A stretch of 64,000 nt of DNA from Amycolatopsis pithecellobii (GCF_009707865.1 NZ_WMBA01000030.1:1-64000); one strand, 5' to 3'; positions 9,916 through 17,874 are shown, counted from the stretch's first letter. Numbers and translations: made by a program. The notes: generated from the letters alone by a model not told the origin.

Positions 9916-9947
9916 GAGGCCAGGTTCCCCCGGCGGGGCCTGGCCTC
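9916..9947 (+). terminator. terminator after pknB
   Basis: GAGGCCAGG (9916-9924) pairs with CCTGGCCTC (9939-9947), and the loop itself contains CCCC/GGGG. This stable hairpin starts 16 bases after the pknB stop and would end the fhaA-pknB operon transcript. No T tract. Confidence 0.65.
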
Positions 9948-10013
9948 ACTGCTGTCCGCGGCAGGCCGCGTCCGCCGTGGCACGCCCACCCGCCTGGCTG
10001 CGATACTGGGTTC

Positions 10014-10337
10014 ATGGCTGGAACGGTCATCGATGCTCCGCACAGGCGTGTGACGCTGGCGGAAGTGCGTGCCCACCGTGAGGAGATCTACCGCATCGCC
10101 GAGAAGTACGGCGTGCGGAACGTCCGCGTGTTCGGCTCGGTCGCCCGCGACGAAGCCGACGACGACAGCGACCTGGACCTGCTGGTGGAGATGCAGTCCG
10201 GTCGCGGTTACTTCGCCATGTCCGGATTCGCCCTGGACGTGGAGGAACTGCTGAACGTCTTCACGCAGGTCGCCACACCGAACGGCCTCAAGGCCAGGAT
10301 CCGCGATCGGGTATTCGCCGATGCGGTGCCCGTGTGA
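10014..10337 (+). CDS. MntA-type nucleotidyltransferase antitoxin
   Basis: 107 residues with a minimal nucleotidyltransferase (MNT) fold: RVFGSVARDEADDDSDLDLLVEM gives the GS-x10-DxD signature (paired Asp residues in SDLDLLV). In HEPN/MNT toxin-antitoxin pairs, MntA AMPylates the HepT RNase to silence it. ATG 10014 is the only sensible start. The end overlaps the first codon of a HepT-like gene, the normal arrangement, but that toxin gene is broken (next entry). No promoter was identified. Confidence 0.85.
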   Translation: MAGTVIDAPHRRVTLAEVRAHREEIYRIAEKYGVRNVRVFGSVARDEADDDSDLDLLVEMQSGRGYFAMSGFALDVEELLNVFTQVATPNGLKARIRDRVFADAVPV

Positions 10338-10545
10338 AGCGAGCCACACCAGAGCGACTTCGCGACATTCTGGAAGCCGCGGCGACCGCTGAAGGATTCG
10401 GCCGAAGTCTCGGCACGAGTTCGACTCCGACGAAAAGGGGCAGCTCGCGTTAACGTACCTGGTCGAGATCATCGGCGAGGCCGCCAACCGTGTTTCTCCC
10501 CGCGTGCAGGCGGCCAACCCGGATGTGCCCTGGCGAGCCATTATC
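10334..10545 (+). pseudogene. decayed HepT/HEPN (DUF86) toxin gene
   Basis: GTG 10334 overlaps the mntA stop and reads KRATPERLRDILEAAA, the usual HepT opening. The frame is lost after about 80 bases, and the match resumes in another frame from about 10417 (EFDSDEKGQLALTYL, then VEIIGEAANRVSPRV and NPDVPWRAII). The catalytic RN-x4-6-H motif that should follow is absent. Homology stops at 10545, where the convergent membrane-protein gene ends. There is therefore both a frameshift and a 3' truncation, and the toxin should be inactive. Confidence 0.8.
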
Positions 10546-11176
10546 TTCGGTGTTGGAAGAGGGCCGCGACGGCGAGGGCGCTGACCGCGAGCACCGCCAC
10601 TGACGTCACGGCGCCGAGGAGTACCGGTCCGGTCGACGGGGCGCCGGAGGACATGGCGCGCAGCATCGGGTTGAGCAGTGGGATCCACCGCACCAGCAGC
10701 ACCGCGACGAGGATCGCCGGTGCGGCCAGCACCGTGTAGCCGATGCGCGGGATCAGCAGCCGCGAGCATGGCAGGCCGATCGCGACGCCGGTGCACGCGC
10801 CGGCCAGGTGCGCCACCGCACCCAGACCGACGAGGCCGGCTGGGTCGCCGTCGCGGCGAAGTGCCGACCACACCAGCGAAATTACGGTAAGCGCCGCGCA
10901 GCACAACAGCACTGACGCGACCACCCCGCCGAGCAAGGTCGAGAACCGGCGTGCGTGGACTCGAGTGATCAGCCGCTGCACCGGATCTTCCGCATCGACC
11001 AGTGCGACCGTCAGCCAGCATGCCGCGACCGTCAGGCCACCAGCGCTTACGGCGAGCTCGGGCACGATCGGCGCATCCGGGTCGGTGTACAAAATGGACA
11101 ACAGCACGGCGAACGCGAACGAGGGCGGCAACCATCGTTGCGAATGTCCGAGCATGGCCAGCTGGTACCGGATCAT
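10541..11176 (-). CDS. ABC transporter membrane subunit (putative)
   Basis: 211 residues with about six hydrophobic segments and few charges. No family is recognised with confidence. Start ATG 11176 (MIRYQLAMLGHSQRW) overlaps the stop of the ATP-binding gene by four bases, so the two form one export ABC transporter by context. A longer frame upstream lies inside the ATPase gene and is arginine-rich shadow. The substrate is unknown. The gene runs into the HepT remnant at its 3' end. Confidence 0.75.
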   Translation of the reverse strand: MIRYQLAMLGHSQRWLPPSFAFAVLLSILYTDPDAPIVPELAVSAGGLTVAACWLTVALVDAEDPVQRLITRVHARRFSTLLGGVVASVLLCCAALTVISLVWSALRRDGDPAGLVGLGAVAHLAGACTGVAIGLPCSRLLIPRIGYTVLAAPAILVAVLLVRWIPLLNPMLRAMSSGAPSTGPVLLGAVTSVAVLAVSALAVAALFQHRR

Positions 11177-11943
11177 CGCGCGACCGCCAGCACCGACCAC
11201 CCCAGCCGCAACGCTTCCAGCAGCACCTTGTCCACATCCTCGGTCGCGACCGCGAGCTCGACCTGATCGCCTTTCCGCGCAACGACTTCCGGCCACGGCG
11301 CCGCACCCGAACCGCGCAACACGATCCGCACCGCGGACACCGATTCCCGCAGACCACCCTCTGCCACGCGAAAAACCCGCGTAGCGTGCTGCCGTGCGAG
11401 TTCGTCGTCGTGCGCGGTGAAAACCACGCTCGCCCCACGTTCACGGGTTTCCGCGATCAGCTCCGCCAGCACGCCGTGCGCGGCCGGGTCCAGTCCGGAC
11501 CACGGTTCGTCGAGTACCACCAGGTCCGGGTCGGTCAGCAGCGCCTGCGCGAGTCCGACCTTCTGCGCGTTGCCCTTCGACAGCCGGCGGAGCTGCGTAC
11601 GCGGACCACCGGCCAACGCGAGCCGTGCCAGCAGCGCAGTAGCTCGATCGTCCACATCGGACACTCCGCTGATCCGTCCGAGGTGACGCAGGTAGGCGAG
11701 CGCGCTCATCCGGGTCGAGGCCGGGAACCGGTCCGGCACATAACCGATCGACGGCGTCCCTTCCACGGTGCCCGAAGACGGCCGCGATACCCGCGCGAGA
11801 ATACGCAGCAACGTGGACTTTCCGGACCCGTTGTCACCGACGATGCCGATCACCGCACCACGCGGGACTTCCAGATCCACCCCGGCCAGCACGAGCCGGC
11901 CATAGCGCTTACCGACCCCGCGGAGCCGGATCAGCGCCGTCAC
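11173..11943 (-). CDS. ABC transporter ATP-binding protein
   Basis: 256 residues with a full nucleotide-binding domain: Walker A GDNGSGKST, Q-loop region, a signature-like LSKGNAQKV (LSGGQ variant), Walker B LVVLDEP and a switch His in FTAHD. It resembles the small ATPase subunits of multidrug or peptide exporters. GTG 11943 overlaps the pabA stop by four bases, and its own stop overlaps the membrane subunit, so pabA, the ATPase and the permease are translationally coupled. Confidence 0.9.
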   Translation of the reverse strand: MTALIRLRGVGKRYGRLVLAGVDLEVPRGAVIGIVGDNGSGKSTLLRILARVSRPSSGTVEGTPSIGYVPDRFPASTRMSALAYLRHLGRISGVSDVDDRATALLARLALAGGPRTQLRRLSKGNAQKVGLAQALLTDPDLVVLDEPWSGLDPAAHGVLAELIAETRERGASVVFTAHDDELARQHATRVFRVAEGGLRESVSAVRIVLRGSGAAPWPEVVARKGDQVELAVATEDVDKVLLEALRLGWSVLAVAR

Positions 11944-12581
11944 GCAACCGCGGCCTTCTGCAACAGCTCGACGTCGCGCACCAGAGCGTCCACAGTGGAC
12001 TCTTCAACCGGGTGCCCGGCACCGCCCATCCAGTTCGCCAGCATCCGGTGTCCGCGCTGGGTCAGCACCGACTCCGGGTGGAACTGCACGCCTTCGACCG
12101 GAAGCTCACGGTGCCGCATCCCCATCACGACACCGGACTCGGTGCGTGCGGTGACCTCGAACTCCGCCGGGATCGTCTCGGGCAGCACCGTCAGCGAGTG
12201 ATAGCGCGTCGCGATGAACGGATCCGGCAGCCCGGCCAGCACACCGCGCCCCTCGTGGTGCACGAGACTCGTCTTGCCGTGCAACAGTTCCGGCGCGCGA
12301 TCGACCGTCGCACCCCAGGCCACGCCGATGGCCTGGTGCCCGAGGCACACCCCGAGGACCGGCGTGGCGGAGTCCGCGCAGCGGCGGACGACGTCGATGC
12401 TCTGCCCCGCGCGCTCCGGCGTGCCCGGCCCGGGCGACACGAGCACCCCGTCGAACTCGGTGATGCGGTCGATCTCGACGACGTCGTTGCGCCACACCGT
12501 GCAGTCGGCGCCGAGCTGCGCCAGGTACTGCACGAGGTTGTAGACGAAGCTGTCGTAGTTGTCGACGACGAGGATGCGCAC
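11940..12581 (-). CDS. pabA: glutamine amidotransferase, PabA/TrpG (component II)
   Basis: 213 residues of a class I glutamine amidotransferase. It releases ammonia from glutamine for aminodeoxychorismate or anthranilate synthase. The catalytic triad region shows GVCLGHQAIG (nucleophilic Cys) and VQFHPESVLT (His-Glu). The N-terminus RILVVDNYDSFVYNL is typical. Start GTG 12581 gives that N-terminus, whereas a longer frame runs through an unrelated small gene. The M. tuberculosis counterpart next to pknB is annotated trpG/pabA. Which synthase it serves cannot be read here. Confidence 0.92.
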   Translation of the reverse strand: MRILVVDNYDSFVYNLVQYLAQLGADCTVWRNDVVEIDRITEFDGVLVSPGPGTPERAGQSIDVVRRCADSATPVLGVCLGHQAIGVAWGATVDRAPELLHGKTSLVHHEGRGVLAGLPDPFIATRYHSLTVLPETIPAEFEVTARTESGVVMGMRHRELPVEGVQFHPESVLTQRGHRMLANWMGGAGHPVEESTVDALVRDVELLQKAAVA

Positions 12582-12598
12582 AGGGCAAATGTACTTTG

Positions 12599-12760
12599 TC
12601 AGTCGCCGTTGACCGAGACGTGGTTGAACGGCAGCAGCGGGTCGGCCCACGGGAACACCACGAACATCAGCAGCGCGACCACGCCGGCGACCAGCACAAG
12701 CGCGACGACGAGCTTCGCGGCCCACGGTCCCGGGAGGTGCCGCCAGATCCAGCCGTACAT
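12599..12760 (-). CDS. 53-residue single-pass membrane protein
   Basis: A short gene beginning MYGWIWRHLPGPW, with one membrane segment at about residues 16-37, then FPWADPLLPF and a polar C-terminus ending NGD. The ATG directly follows the sortase stop and is preceded by a strong GGGGAGG (12765-12771). That arrangement makes translation likely and couples it to the sortase. The family is not recognised. Possible roles are a partner of the sortase or of septal proteins, but that is guesswork from location. Confidence 0.8.
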   Translation of the reverse strand: MYGWIWRHLPGPWAAKLVVALVLVAGVVALLMFVVFPWADPLLPFNHVSVNGD

Positions 12761-13597
12761 CTACGCCTCCCCGATGGCCTGCAACAGCTGGGCGTAGGTG
12801 GCGCCCGGCGTCTTGGGGAACTGGTTGGTCAGCACCGCGTGCACGATCAGCCGCTGCCGGTCGGAGAACTGCGGGTGGCAGGTGGTGAGGGTGAGCAGCG
12901 CGACCTGCTGCGCGGTGGGCAGCACGTCTGTCAGGTGGTGCGGGACGGGTGCGATGACCGCCACCTGGGAGGGGTCCACGATCTCACGGCCGACGGTCTG
13001 TCCGTAGGGACCGCCGTCGGCCCCGGCGGTGCGCAGCGTGCCGACCTTCGCGCACTGTGGCTGCTTTCCCTTGCCGGACGACCAGTTCGCGATCTCGTCG
13101 GAATGCGGCAGCACCCGGTACACGAAGAAGTCGGTCTGGGTTTCGACGACGATCGCGTCGCAGGAGCTCAGCAGGTCGAGGTCGTTGAACGGGGCCCCCT
13201 TGCCGACGCGGTGCCCGGCGACCGCGAAGTTACCGGGCTGGCCGGGCAGCGCGGTGCCCTTGTAGTGGCCGGGGCCGACCTCCAGCGCGGCCGCGTCGGT
13301 GCCCTCCTGGATCGTGAAGTGGTAGTCGGCGCCGAAGCCGGGAATGTACAGCTTCGCGAACGCCTTGCCGTCGATCAGCTCGGGATGCAGCTCGCGGCCC
13401 TGCGACCAGTCGTTGTCCAGGCCGGCGGCGGCATTGGCCTGCTTCTGGGCCGAGAAGAGGTCGGTCACGTACAGCTCGTAGACGACGAAGAGCAGCACGA
13501 CCAGGCCGGCGGTGATGAGCAATTCCCCGACCGTCCGGACGACTTTCGCGCCCGGCCCCCTCGACTGCTTCGGTGACGGTGCGTCCAGGATCGCCAC
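12761..13597 (-). CDS. class E sortase
   Basis: 278 residues. An N-terminal cytosolic stretch and one membrane segment (about 24-43) precede an extracellular sortase domain. The catalytic residues are visible: His129 in AGHR, Cys240 in TLTTCHP, and Arg249 in DRQRL. Class E sortases of high-GC actinobacteria attach proteins with LAXTG-type signals to peptidoglycan. Start GTG 13597 follows GAGAGGAG. No sortase substrate with a C-terminal sorting signal was seen in the window. Confidence 0.92.
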   Translation of the reverse strand: MAILDAPSPKQSRGPGAKVVRTVGELLITAGLVVLLFVVYELYVTDLFSAQKQANAAAGLDNDWSQGRELHPELIDGKAFAKLYIPGFGADYHFTIQEGTDAAALEVGPGHYKGTALPGQPGNFAVAGHRVGKGAPFNDLDLLSSCDAIVVETQTDFFVYRVLPHSDEIANWSSGKGKQPQCAKVGTLRTAGADGGPYGQTVGREIVDPSQVAVIAPVPHHLTDVLPTAQQVALLTLTTCHPQFSDRQRLIVHAVLTNQFPKTPGATYAQLLQAIGEA

Positions 13598-13704
13598 GCG
13601 AGCTCCTCTCCCCTGCTCGCTTACGTTAACGTGTGGTGGTAGAGGAGGTTGCGCGCGAGGGGGCCGCGCAGCGCCGGCGAGTCACCCGAGTACGCGAGGT
13701 TCCG

Positions 13705-13971
13705 ATGCCGAAGTCCAAGGTACGCAAGAAGACGGCGTACACGCCGCCCGCCGATCGCCGCACGCCGGTCAAGGTGCGCGCCGCGGGGCCATCGCACCCG
13801 ATTTACAAGATCGTGATGTTCGGTCTGATGGTGGTCGGTCTCGCCTGGCTGGTGGTCAACTACATCGCCGGCGACAAGATCTCCTTCATGGCCGACCTCG
13901 GCAGCTGGAACTTCGCCGTGGGCTTCGCGCTCATGATCTCGGGCCTGCTGATGACCATGCGCTGGCGTTAG
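13705..13971 (+). CDS. crgA: CrgA cell division inhibitor
   Basis: 88 residues: a basic N-terminus (MPKSKVRKKTAYTPP) and two membrane segments (about 33-52 and 66-85) joined by a short loop, ending MRWR. CrgA binds FtsZ, FtsQ, FtsI and other divisome proteins in actinobacteria. Start ATG 13705 aligns with known CrgA. The frame is open upstream, but no earlier start fits. Its location beside the pknB block is conserved. Confidence 0.95.
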   Translation: MPKSKVRKKTAYTPPADRRTPVKVRAAGPSHPIYKIVMFGLMVVGLAWLVVNYIAGDKISFMADLGSWNFAVGFALMISGLLMTMRWR

Positions 13972-14043
13972 TTCGACAAAGGTTCACCGGATTACTCTGA
14001 ATAGCCGATTGACAGCGAATTACACCGGTGTGACTCATCCCCA

Positions 14044-14066
14044 TTGTGGACAAACCCTGTGGATAA
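14044..14066. promoter_or_regulatory. pair of DnaA boxes
   Basis: TTGTGGACA at 14044-14052 and TGTGGATAA at 14058-14066. The second is the exact reverse complement of TTATCCACA. They flank the start of the PH-domain gene, about 22 kb from oriC, and could tie its expression to DnaA or help titrate DnaA. Confidence 0.5.
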
Positions 14067-14460
14067 CTCGGCGAGCTGGGCTCCCCGGCCGGCTCTTGTC
14101 ACGGTCGGCCTGCTAGGCACGCTCGTCGCACTGGCCGGTGCGTTCGCCTACAGCGACCGGACGGGCGCGGTGCTGTTCGGGGTCGCGGCCGTCGTGCTCG
14201 CCGTCCTGTCGACGCACGGCCTGCTGGTGCGACCCCGGCTGGCCGCCGACATCGACGGTGTCCGGGTCCGCACGATGCACGGCGAACAGCGGTTCAACTG
14301 GGCTGAGGCTCACCTGTCGCTGCGCACCACCAAGCGGCTGGGCCGCGAGGCCACCACGCTGGAGATCTCCGCCGGTGACCAGCTGTTCGTGCTGGGCCGG
14401 CTCGAACTCGGTGCCGATCCGGTGGACGTGCTCGAGGTGCTCAGCACGTTGCGGCGGTGA
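14059..14460 (+). CDS. PH-domain membrane protein (Rv0010c type)
   Basis: 133 residues: two membrane segments (about 11-29 and 37-55), then a bacterial PH-like domain containing DIDGVRVRTMHGEQRFNW. Mycobacteria carry a similar gene at the same place (Rv0010c). I favour GTG 14059, though TTG 14044 is also possible. The start overlaps a DnaA box. Function unknown. The neighbouring rhomboid gene converges on it. Confidence 0.8.
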   Translation: MDNSASWAPRPALVTVGLLGTLVALAGAFAYSDRTGAVLFGVAAVVLAVLSTHGLLVRPRLAADIDGVRVRTMHGEQRFNWAEAHLSLRTTKRLGREATTLEISAGDQLFVLGRLELGADPVDVLEVLSTLRR

Positions 14461-14472
14461 GCAGACCACGCC

Positions 14473-15360
14473 CTACAGCTGCGCGTCGCGGTAGAAGTAC
14501 AGCGCGAGCAGGGCGAGTGCCAGCAGCATGAGCGCACAGACCTGCCAGGCGACACGGTTCTTCGCCGGTGCGTACACCAGCGCCGCCGTCGCCAGCGCAC
14601 CGACGATCAACCCGCCGAGGTGCGCGAACAGGGAGATGTTCGGCAACGACACGGTGAGGACCAGGTTCAGCACGATCGTGCCGATCGCCGGCCCGGGGTT
14701 GAGCTTCAACCGCAGCACCGCGATCAGGACCCCGCCGAGCAAGCCGTAGATCGCCCCGGACGCGCCTGCGGTCGGACCGTTCACCCCGCCGAACTGGAAC
14801 ACCAGGAGACTGCCGCCCAGCAGCGAGATCGCGTACAGCGCGACAAACCGGACCTTGCCGAGCAGGATCTCCAGCTCACGGCCGATGATCCACAGCGAGA
14901 ACATGTTCACCGCGAGGTGGATGGCCCCGTAGTGCAGGAACCCGGAGGTGACCAGGCGCCACCACTCCCCGCCCGCGACACCGAGCGGCCACAGCACCCA
15001 CGCGTTGAACAGATCCGACGCCTGGTTGTTCATCGGGCTGCCGGCTTCGAGCGCGGTGACCCCGTAGACCAGCACGTTGAGCGAGATGAGGACCGGGGTC
15101 ACCACCGGCCGGCTGGACAGCCGGGCACCCGCGATGGTGCGCGCGCCGTAACCCGCGGGCTGGTACTGCCGGCGCTGTCCGGCGTCCTGCCGTCGACCGG
15201 CCTGCACACAGTCGATGCACTGTGCGCCCACGGCCGCCTCACGCAGGCAGTCAGGGCAGGCAGGCCGGCCGCAGCGGGTACAGCTCAACCCGGTCTGGCG
15301 GTTCGGATGCCACCAGCAACCGGGCAAAGCCGTCGGCGGTGTCTGTGGAGGCTGGGTCAC
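14473..15360 (-). CDS. rhomboid intramembrane serine protease with N-terminal zinc-binding segment
   Basis: 295 residues. The N-terminus carries paired cysteines (CWWH, CTRCGRPACPDCLR, CIDC) forming a B-box-like zinc ribbon. About six or seven membrane segments follow, with the rhomboid catalytic dyad Ser201 in GASGAIYG and His247 in AHLGG. HLAVNMFSLW matches the conserved HxxxN oxyanion region. It cleaves membrane proteins within the bilayer; the substrate is unknown. Start GTG 15360. Confidence 0.93.
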   Translation of the reverse strand: MTQPPQTPPTALPGCWWHPNRQTGLSCTRCGRPACPDCLREAAVGAQCIDCVQAGRRQDAGQRRQYQPAGYGARTIAGARLSSRPVVTPVLISLNVLVYGVTALEAGSPMNNQASDLFNAWVLWPLGVAGGEWWRLVTSGFLHYGAIHLAVNMFSLWIIGRELEILLGKVRFVALYAISLLGGSLLVFQFGGVNGPTAGASGAIYGLLGGVLIAVLRLKLNPGPAIGTIVLNLVLTVSLPNISLFAHLGGLIVGALATAALVYAPAKNRVAWQVCALMLLALALLALYFYRDAQL

Positions 15361-15398
15361 AGTACTTCCAGGCTAGCCGCCGCGCCGTTTTGCCGCCG

Positions 15399-15953
15399 TC
15401 AGCGTTCGATGTCGATCTTCTCGATGACCACGTCGTCGAGCGGACGGTCGGCCACGCCGGTCGCGGTGTTCGCGATCTCGTCGACGACGTTGCGCGACTC
15501 CTGGTCGGCGACCTCACCGAAGATGGTGTGCTTGAAGTTCAGGTGCGTCGTCGGCGCGACGGTGATGAAGAACTGCGAACCGTTGGTGCCCGGGCCCGCG
15601 TTCGCCATCGCGAGCAGATAAGGACGGTTGAACTGCAGCTCCGGGTGGAACTCGTCATCGAAACGGTAACCAGGGCCACCGCGCCCGGTACCGGTCGGAT
15701 CACCGCCCTGGATCATGAAACCGGAGATGACGCGATGGAAGACCGAGCCGTCGTAGAACGCGCCCGCCTTCTCTCCCTTCGCGTTCGGCTGGCTGTACTC
15801 TTTCGTGCCCTCCGCGAGGCCAACGAAGTTCGCCACGGTTTTCGGGGCGTGATCAGGGAAAAGGTTCAAGCGGATGTCGCCGTGGTTGGTGTGCAGGACG
15901 GCCTTGGCCTTGCCACCGACGAGGGATTCATTGCTCTCAGTCACGTGACTCAT
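15399..15953 (-). CDS. ppiA: PpiA peptidyl-prolyl cis-trans isomerase (cyclophilin)
   Basis: 184 residues of a cytosolic cyclophilin: FHRVISGFMIQGGDPTGTG, the NGSQFFIT core, and FGEVADQ. It catalyses proline isomerisation. No signal peptide. Start ATG 15953 (MSHVTESNESLVGGKAKAVL). Conserved next to crgA and Rv0010c in mycobacteria. The rhomboid gene follows on the same strand after 38 bases. Confidence 0.95.
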   Translation of the reverse strand: MSHVTESNESLVGGKAKAVLHTNHGDIRLNLFPDHAPKTVANFVGLAEGTKEYSQPNAKGEKAGAFYDGSVFHRVISGFMIQGGDPTGTGRGGPGYRFDDEFHPELQFNRPYLLAMANAGPGTNGSQFFITVAPTTHLNFKHTIFGEVADQESRNVVDEIANTATGVADRPLDDVVIEKIDIER

Positions 15954-16042
15954 CGTGCCATCCGCAGCGGGATCCGCCGGAAACGGGCAGGATAGGTCAC
16001 GGGGAAACTACGAGAAGACCAACGATTGACGAGGTGAAGGCC

Positions 16043-16639
16043 ATGACCCGAGCCGCAGACTCGGTCAGTGAGCCGGTCAAGTCCGGCTTGCGGGGCCTGC
16101 GAAGCCGCGCCGTGGAGGCGGGCAAGGCAGCCGAGCAACTTCTTGTCGAGAACACCGAGGAAGTGCGCAAGGAGGCGGTCAAGCGCGGCCGTAAGGCGCG
16201 CAAGGAGTTCGCGAAGAAGTCGGGCGAGACCCGCAAGGAGCTGGCGAAGGCCCGTGCGGAGGCACGCAAGGAAGCAGCCGCGCGGCTTGCCGAACTGCGT
16301 AAGCCGGGCCGCAAGGCGCGCAAGGCCGCCGTGAAGGCGGCGAAGGCGGCCGGCGAGTCCAAGCGCAAGGCCAGGCGGGACTTCAAGGCGGCGAAGAAGG
16401 ATTTCCGGGCCGCACTCGCGGAAGCCAAGATCGCCGCGAAGGGCGAGCGCAAGCGCCGCCGCTGGCCGTGGCTGCTGGGGATCGGGCTGGCAGCCGCCGG
16501 CGCCGCCTACGCGCTGCGGGCCAAGCAGGAGCCGCCGGTCGCGACCGAGCCGCCGAACAACACGCCGACCTCGGCGGAGCCGAAGCACTCCGCGAACGGT
16601 CAGGCCACGTCGCCTTCTCCGGCGCAGAAACAGCAATAA
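16043..16639 (+). CDS. Lys/Ala-rich coiled-coil protein with a membrane segment
   Basis: 198 residues. Positions about 20-150 are a highly charged Ala/Lys/Arg/Glu helix (KEAVKRGRKARKEF, RKELAKARAEARKE) of the kind seen in DNA- or RNA-binding histone-like tails. One membrane segment (WPWLLGIGLAAAGAAYAL) and a short Pro/Ser tail follow. I use ATG 16043, while GTG 16034 is the alternative. The family is not recognised. It could tether nucleoid or RNA to the membrane, which is inference from composition only. Confidence 0.7.
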   Translation: MTRAADSVSEPVKSGLRGLRSRAVEAGKAAEQLLVENTEEVRKEAVKRGRKARKEFAKKSGETRKELAKARAEARKEAAARLAELRKPGRKARKAAVKAAKAAGESKRKARRDFKAAKKDFRAALAEAKIAAKGERKRRRWPWLLGIGLAAAGAAYALRAKQEPPVATEPPNNTPTSAEPKHSANGQATSPSPAQKQQ

Positions 16640-16654
16640 GGCCACCAGACCGTC

Positions 16655-16687
16655 GAGGCCGCCTGCGGGACTCCCGCAGGCGGCCTC
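16655..16687. terminator. bidirectional terminator between convergent genes
   Basis: GAGGCCGCCTGCGGG pairs perfectly with CCCGCAGGCGGCCTC around a 3-base loop. It lies between the stop codons of two convergent genes (16639 and 16704) and can serve both. There is no long T tract. Confidence 0.75.
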
Positions 16688-16703
16688 ACGGTTGGTCCGC
16701 CAC

Positions 16704-17156
16704 TCAGGCGTTGGCGGCGTGCTTGTCGATCAGCTGGCCCAGCCGCGGAAGGGCCTCCTCGACGTTCTTCTTGCCGTTCGGGCGCAGCTTCGAGTAGACC
16801 TTCTTGATGCTGTCGCGGCTGCTCCGCTCGGCACGAGCGTCGGTGACGCCCAGCAGCGCGTCGGAGGCCTCGTCACCGCGGCCCGACAGGTAGGCGCCGA
16901 AGTCGCCGCCGCCCTGGCCCTTGAAGTCCGCGTAGAACGGCTCGAGCGTCGCGGTGAAGTCGTCCAGCAGGCTGTCGACGGCAGAGCCGATGATGCCCGG
17001 CTTGATCTTCTTGACCGCCGCGAACCCGGTCTTGATCACGGCACCGGAAACGCCGCCCTTGTCCGAGACCTCTGCGTCGACCAGAGTCTCGAGGTCGCTC
17101 ACGACGGCGGGACGCCTGCTGGAGTCGAGCAGGATTTCCTTGAGGGTGTCAGCCAC
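16704..17156 (-). CDS. conserved small helical protein (possibly DUF6918)
   Basis: 150 residues, soluble and mostly helical: MADTLKEILLDSSRRPAVV, VSGAVIKTGFAAVKKIKPG, LEPFYADFKGQG. I associate this pattern with a conserved actinobacterial family of unknown function (DUF6918), but this is from memory and not checked. There is no signal peptide, no membrane segment and no catalytic motif. Start ATG 17156. Confidence 0.7.
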   Translation of the reverse strand: MADTLKEILLDSSRRPAVVSDLETLVDAEVSDKGGVSGAVIKTGFAAVKKIKPGIIGSAVDSLLDDFTATLEPFYADFKGQGGGDFGAYLSGRGDEASDALLGVTDARAERSSRDSIKKVYSKLRPNGKKNVEEALPRLGQLIDKHAANA

Positions 17157-17293
17157 GGGTGTCTGTCCTTCTTCACTTCGAGGTACACGGATTTCGCTGC
17201 GGCCCGTTGCACGCCGACGGCGGCTGGTCCTCCCCGGCCACAGGTGGGGGTCAGCGTAGTACAGGTTCGAGTTGCGCTTTCAGCCACTGGGCG

Positions 17294-17818
17294 TTAGAGG
17301 CCGAGTGCGGAAATTGTTTGCTTCGCAACGGTTCTCGCTTTGATGGTTTGTTTCTGGTTCGTGGTGACCACGACGGCGGCGCCGGCCTTGGCGACCGCGT
17401 ACACCGCGCCACCATCGGTCGGCTCGTACCCGCCCTGCCAGCCCGCGGGGTCGGTCGCCGGATTGCTGCTGTTCAGCGGAGCCGCCTTGTCCACCAAGGC
17501 TTTCGCGACGCCCGCGTCGCCGACGTAGACCTGAACGGTGAGCTGGAGTTTGCCGCTGAGCGCGTAGAAGAAGCAGGACGGCGGCTTGCCCGCGTCCGCG
17601 CTGGAGGTCTGGACCTTCGACACGTGCTGCCCGTTGGTGTCCGCCACGAACGACGTGTCGAGGTACGGGCACGGCCCGGGTCCGGACGGTTGCGGGTCGG
17701 GCGGGGGCTGCGCGGCCGCGACCGCCGGCGCGCTGGGACTCGGGGACGGTGCCGCTGGGTGCGATGAGCAGCCGGCCAGCACGACGATGGTCCCCAGCAC
17801 GAGCACGAGTCGGCGCAT
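17294..17818 (-). CDS. lipoprotein, DUF2020-like
   Basis: 174 residues. The N-terminus MRRLVLVLGTIVVLAGCSS is a lipoprotein signal with an LAGC lipobox. A Pro/Ser/Ala linker leads into a domain with CPYLDTSFVADTNGQ, CFFYALSG and QVYVGDAG, which resembles DUF2020 lipoproteins of actinobacteria. Start ATG 17818. Transcribed divergently from the dehydratase gene across a 56-base gap. Function unknown. Confidence 0.8.
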   Translation of the reverse strand: MRRLVLVLGTIVVLAGCSSHPAAPSPSPSAPAVAAAQPPPDPQPSGPGPCPYLDTSFVADTNGQHVSKVQTSSADAGKPPSCFFYALSGKLQLTVQVYVGDAGVAKALVDKAAPLNSSNPATDPAGWQGGYEPTDGGAVYAVAKAGAAVVVTTNQKQTIKARTVAKQTISALGL

Positions 17819-17860
17819 AGCTTCCAGAGTGAAGCATGTAGACAAACAGTCCGATATATT

Positions 17861-17871
17861 GACATAATGTC
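17861..17871. promoter_or_regulatory. palindrome in a divergent promoter region
   Basis: GACATAATGTC is a perfect 5+1+5 palindrome ending three bases before the dehydratase start, in the 56-base gap to the lipoprotein gene. The gap is AT-rich compared with its surroundings. A dimeric regulator could control both genes from here; which one is unknown. Confidence 0.45.
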
Positions 17872-17874
17872 TGG

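Noticed and set aside
8535-11444. Nearly 970-codon open frame antisense to pknB and beyond
   Set aside because: Low-complexity composition, crosses gene borders and has no start signal.
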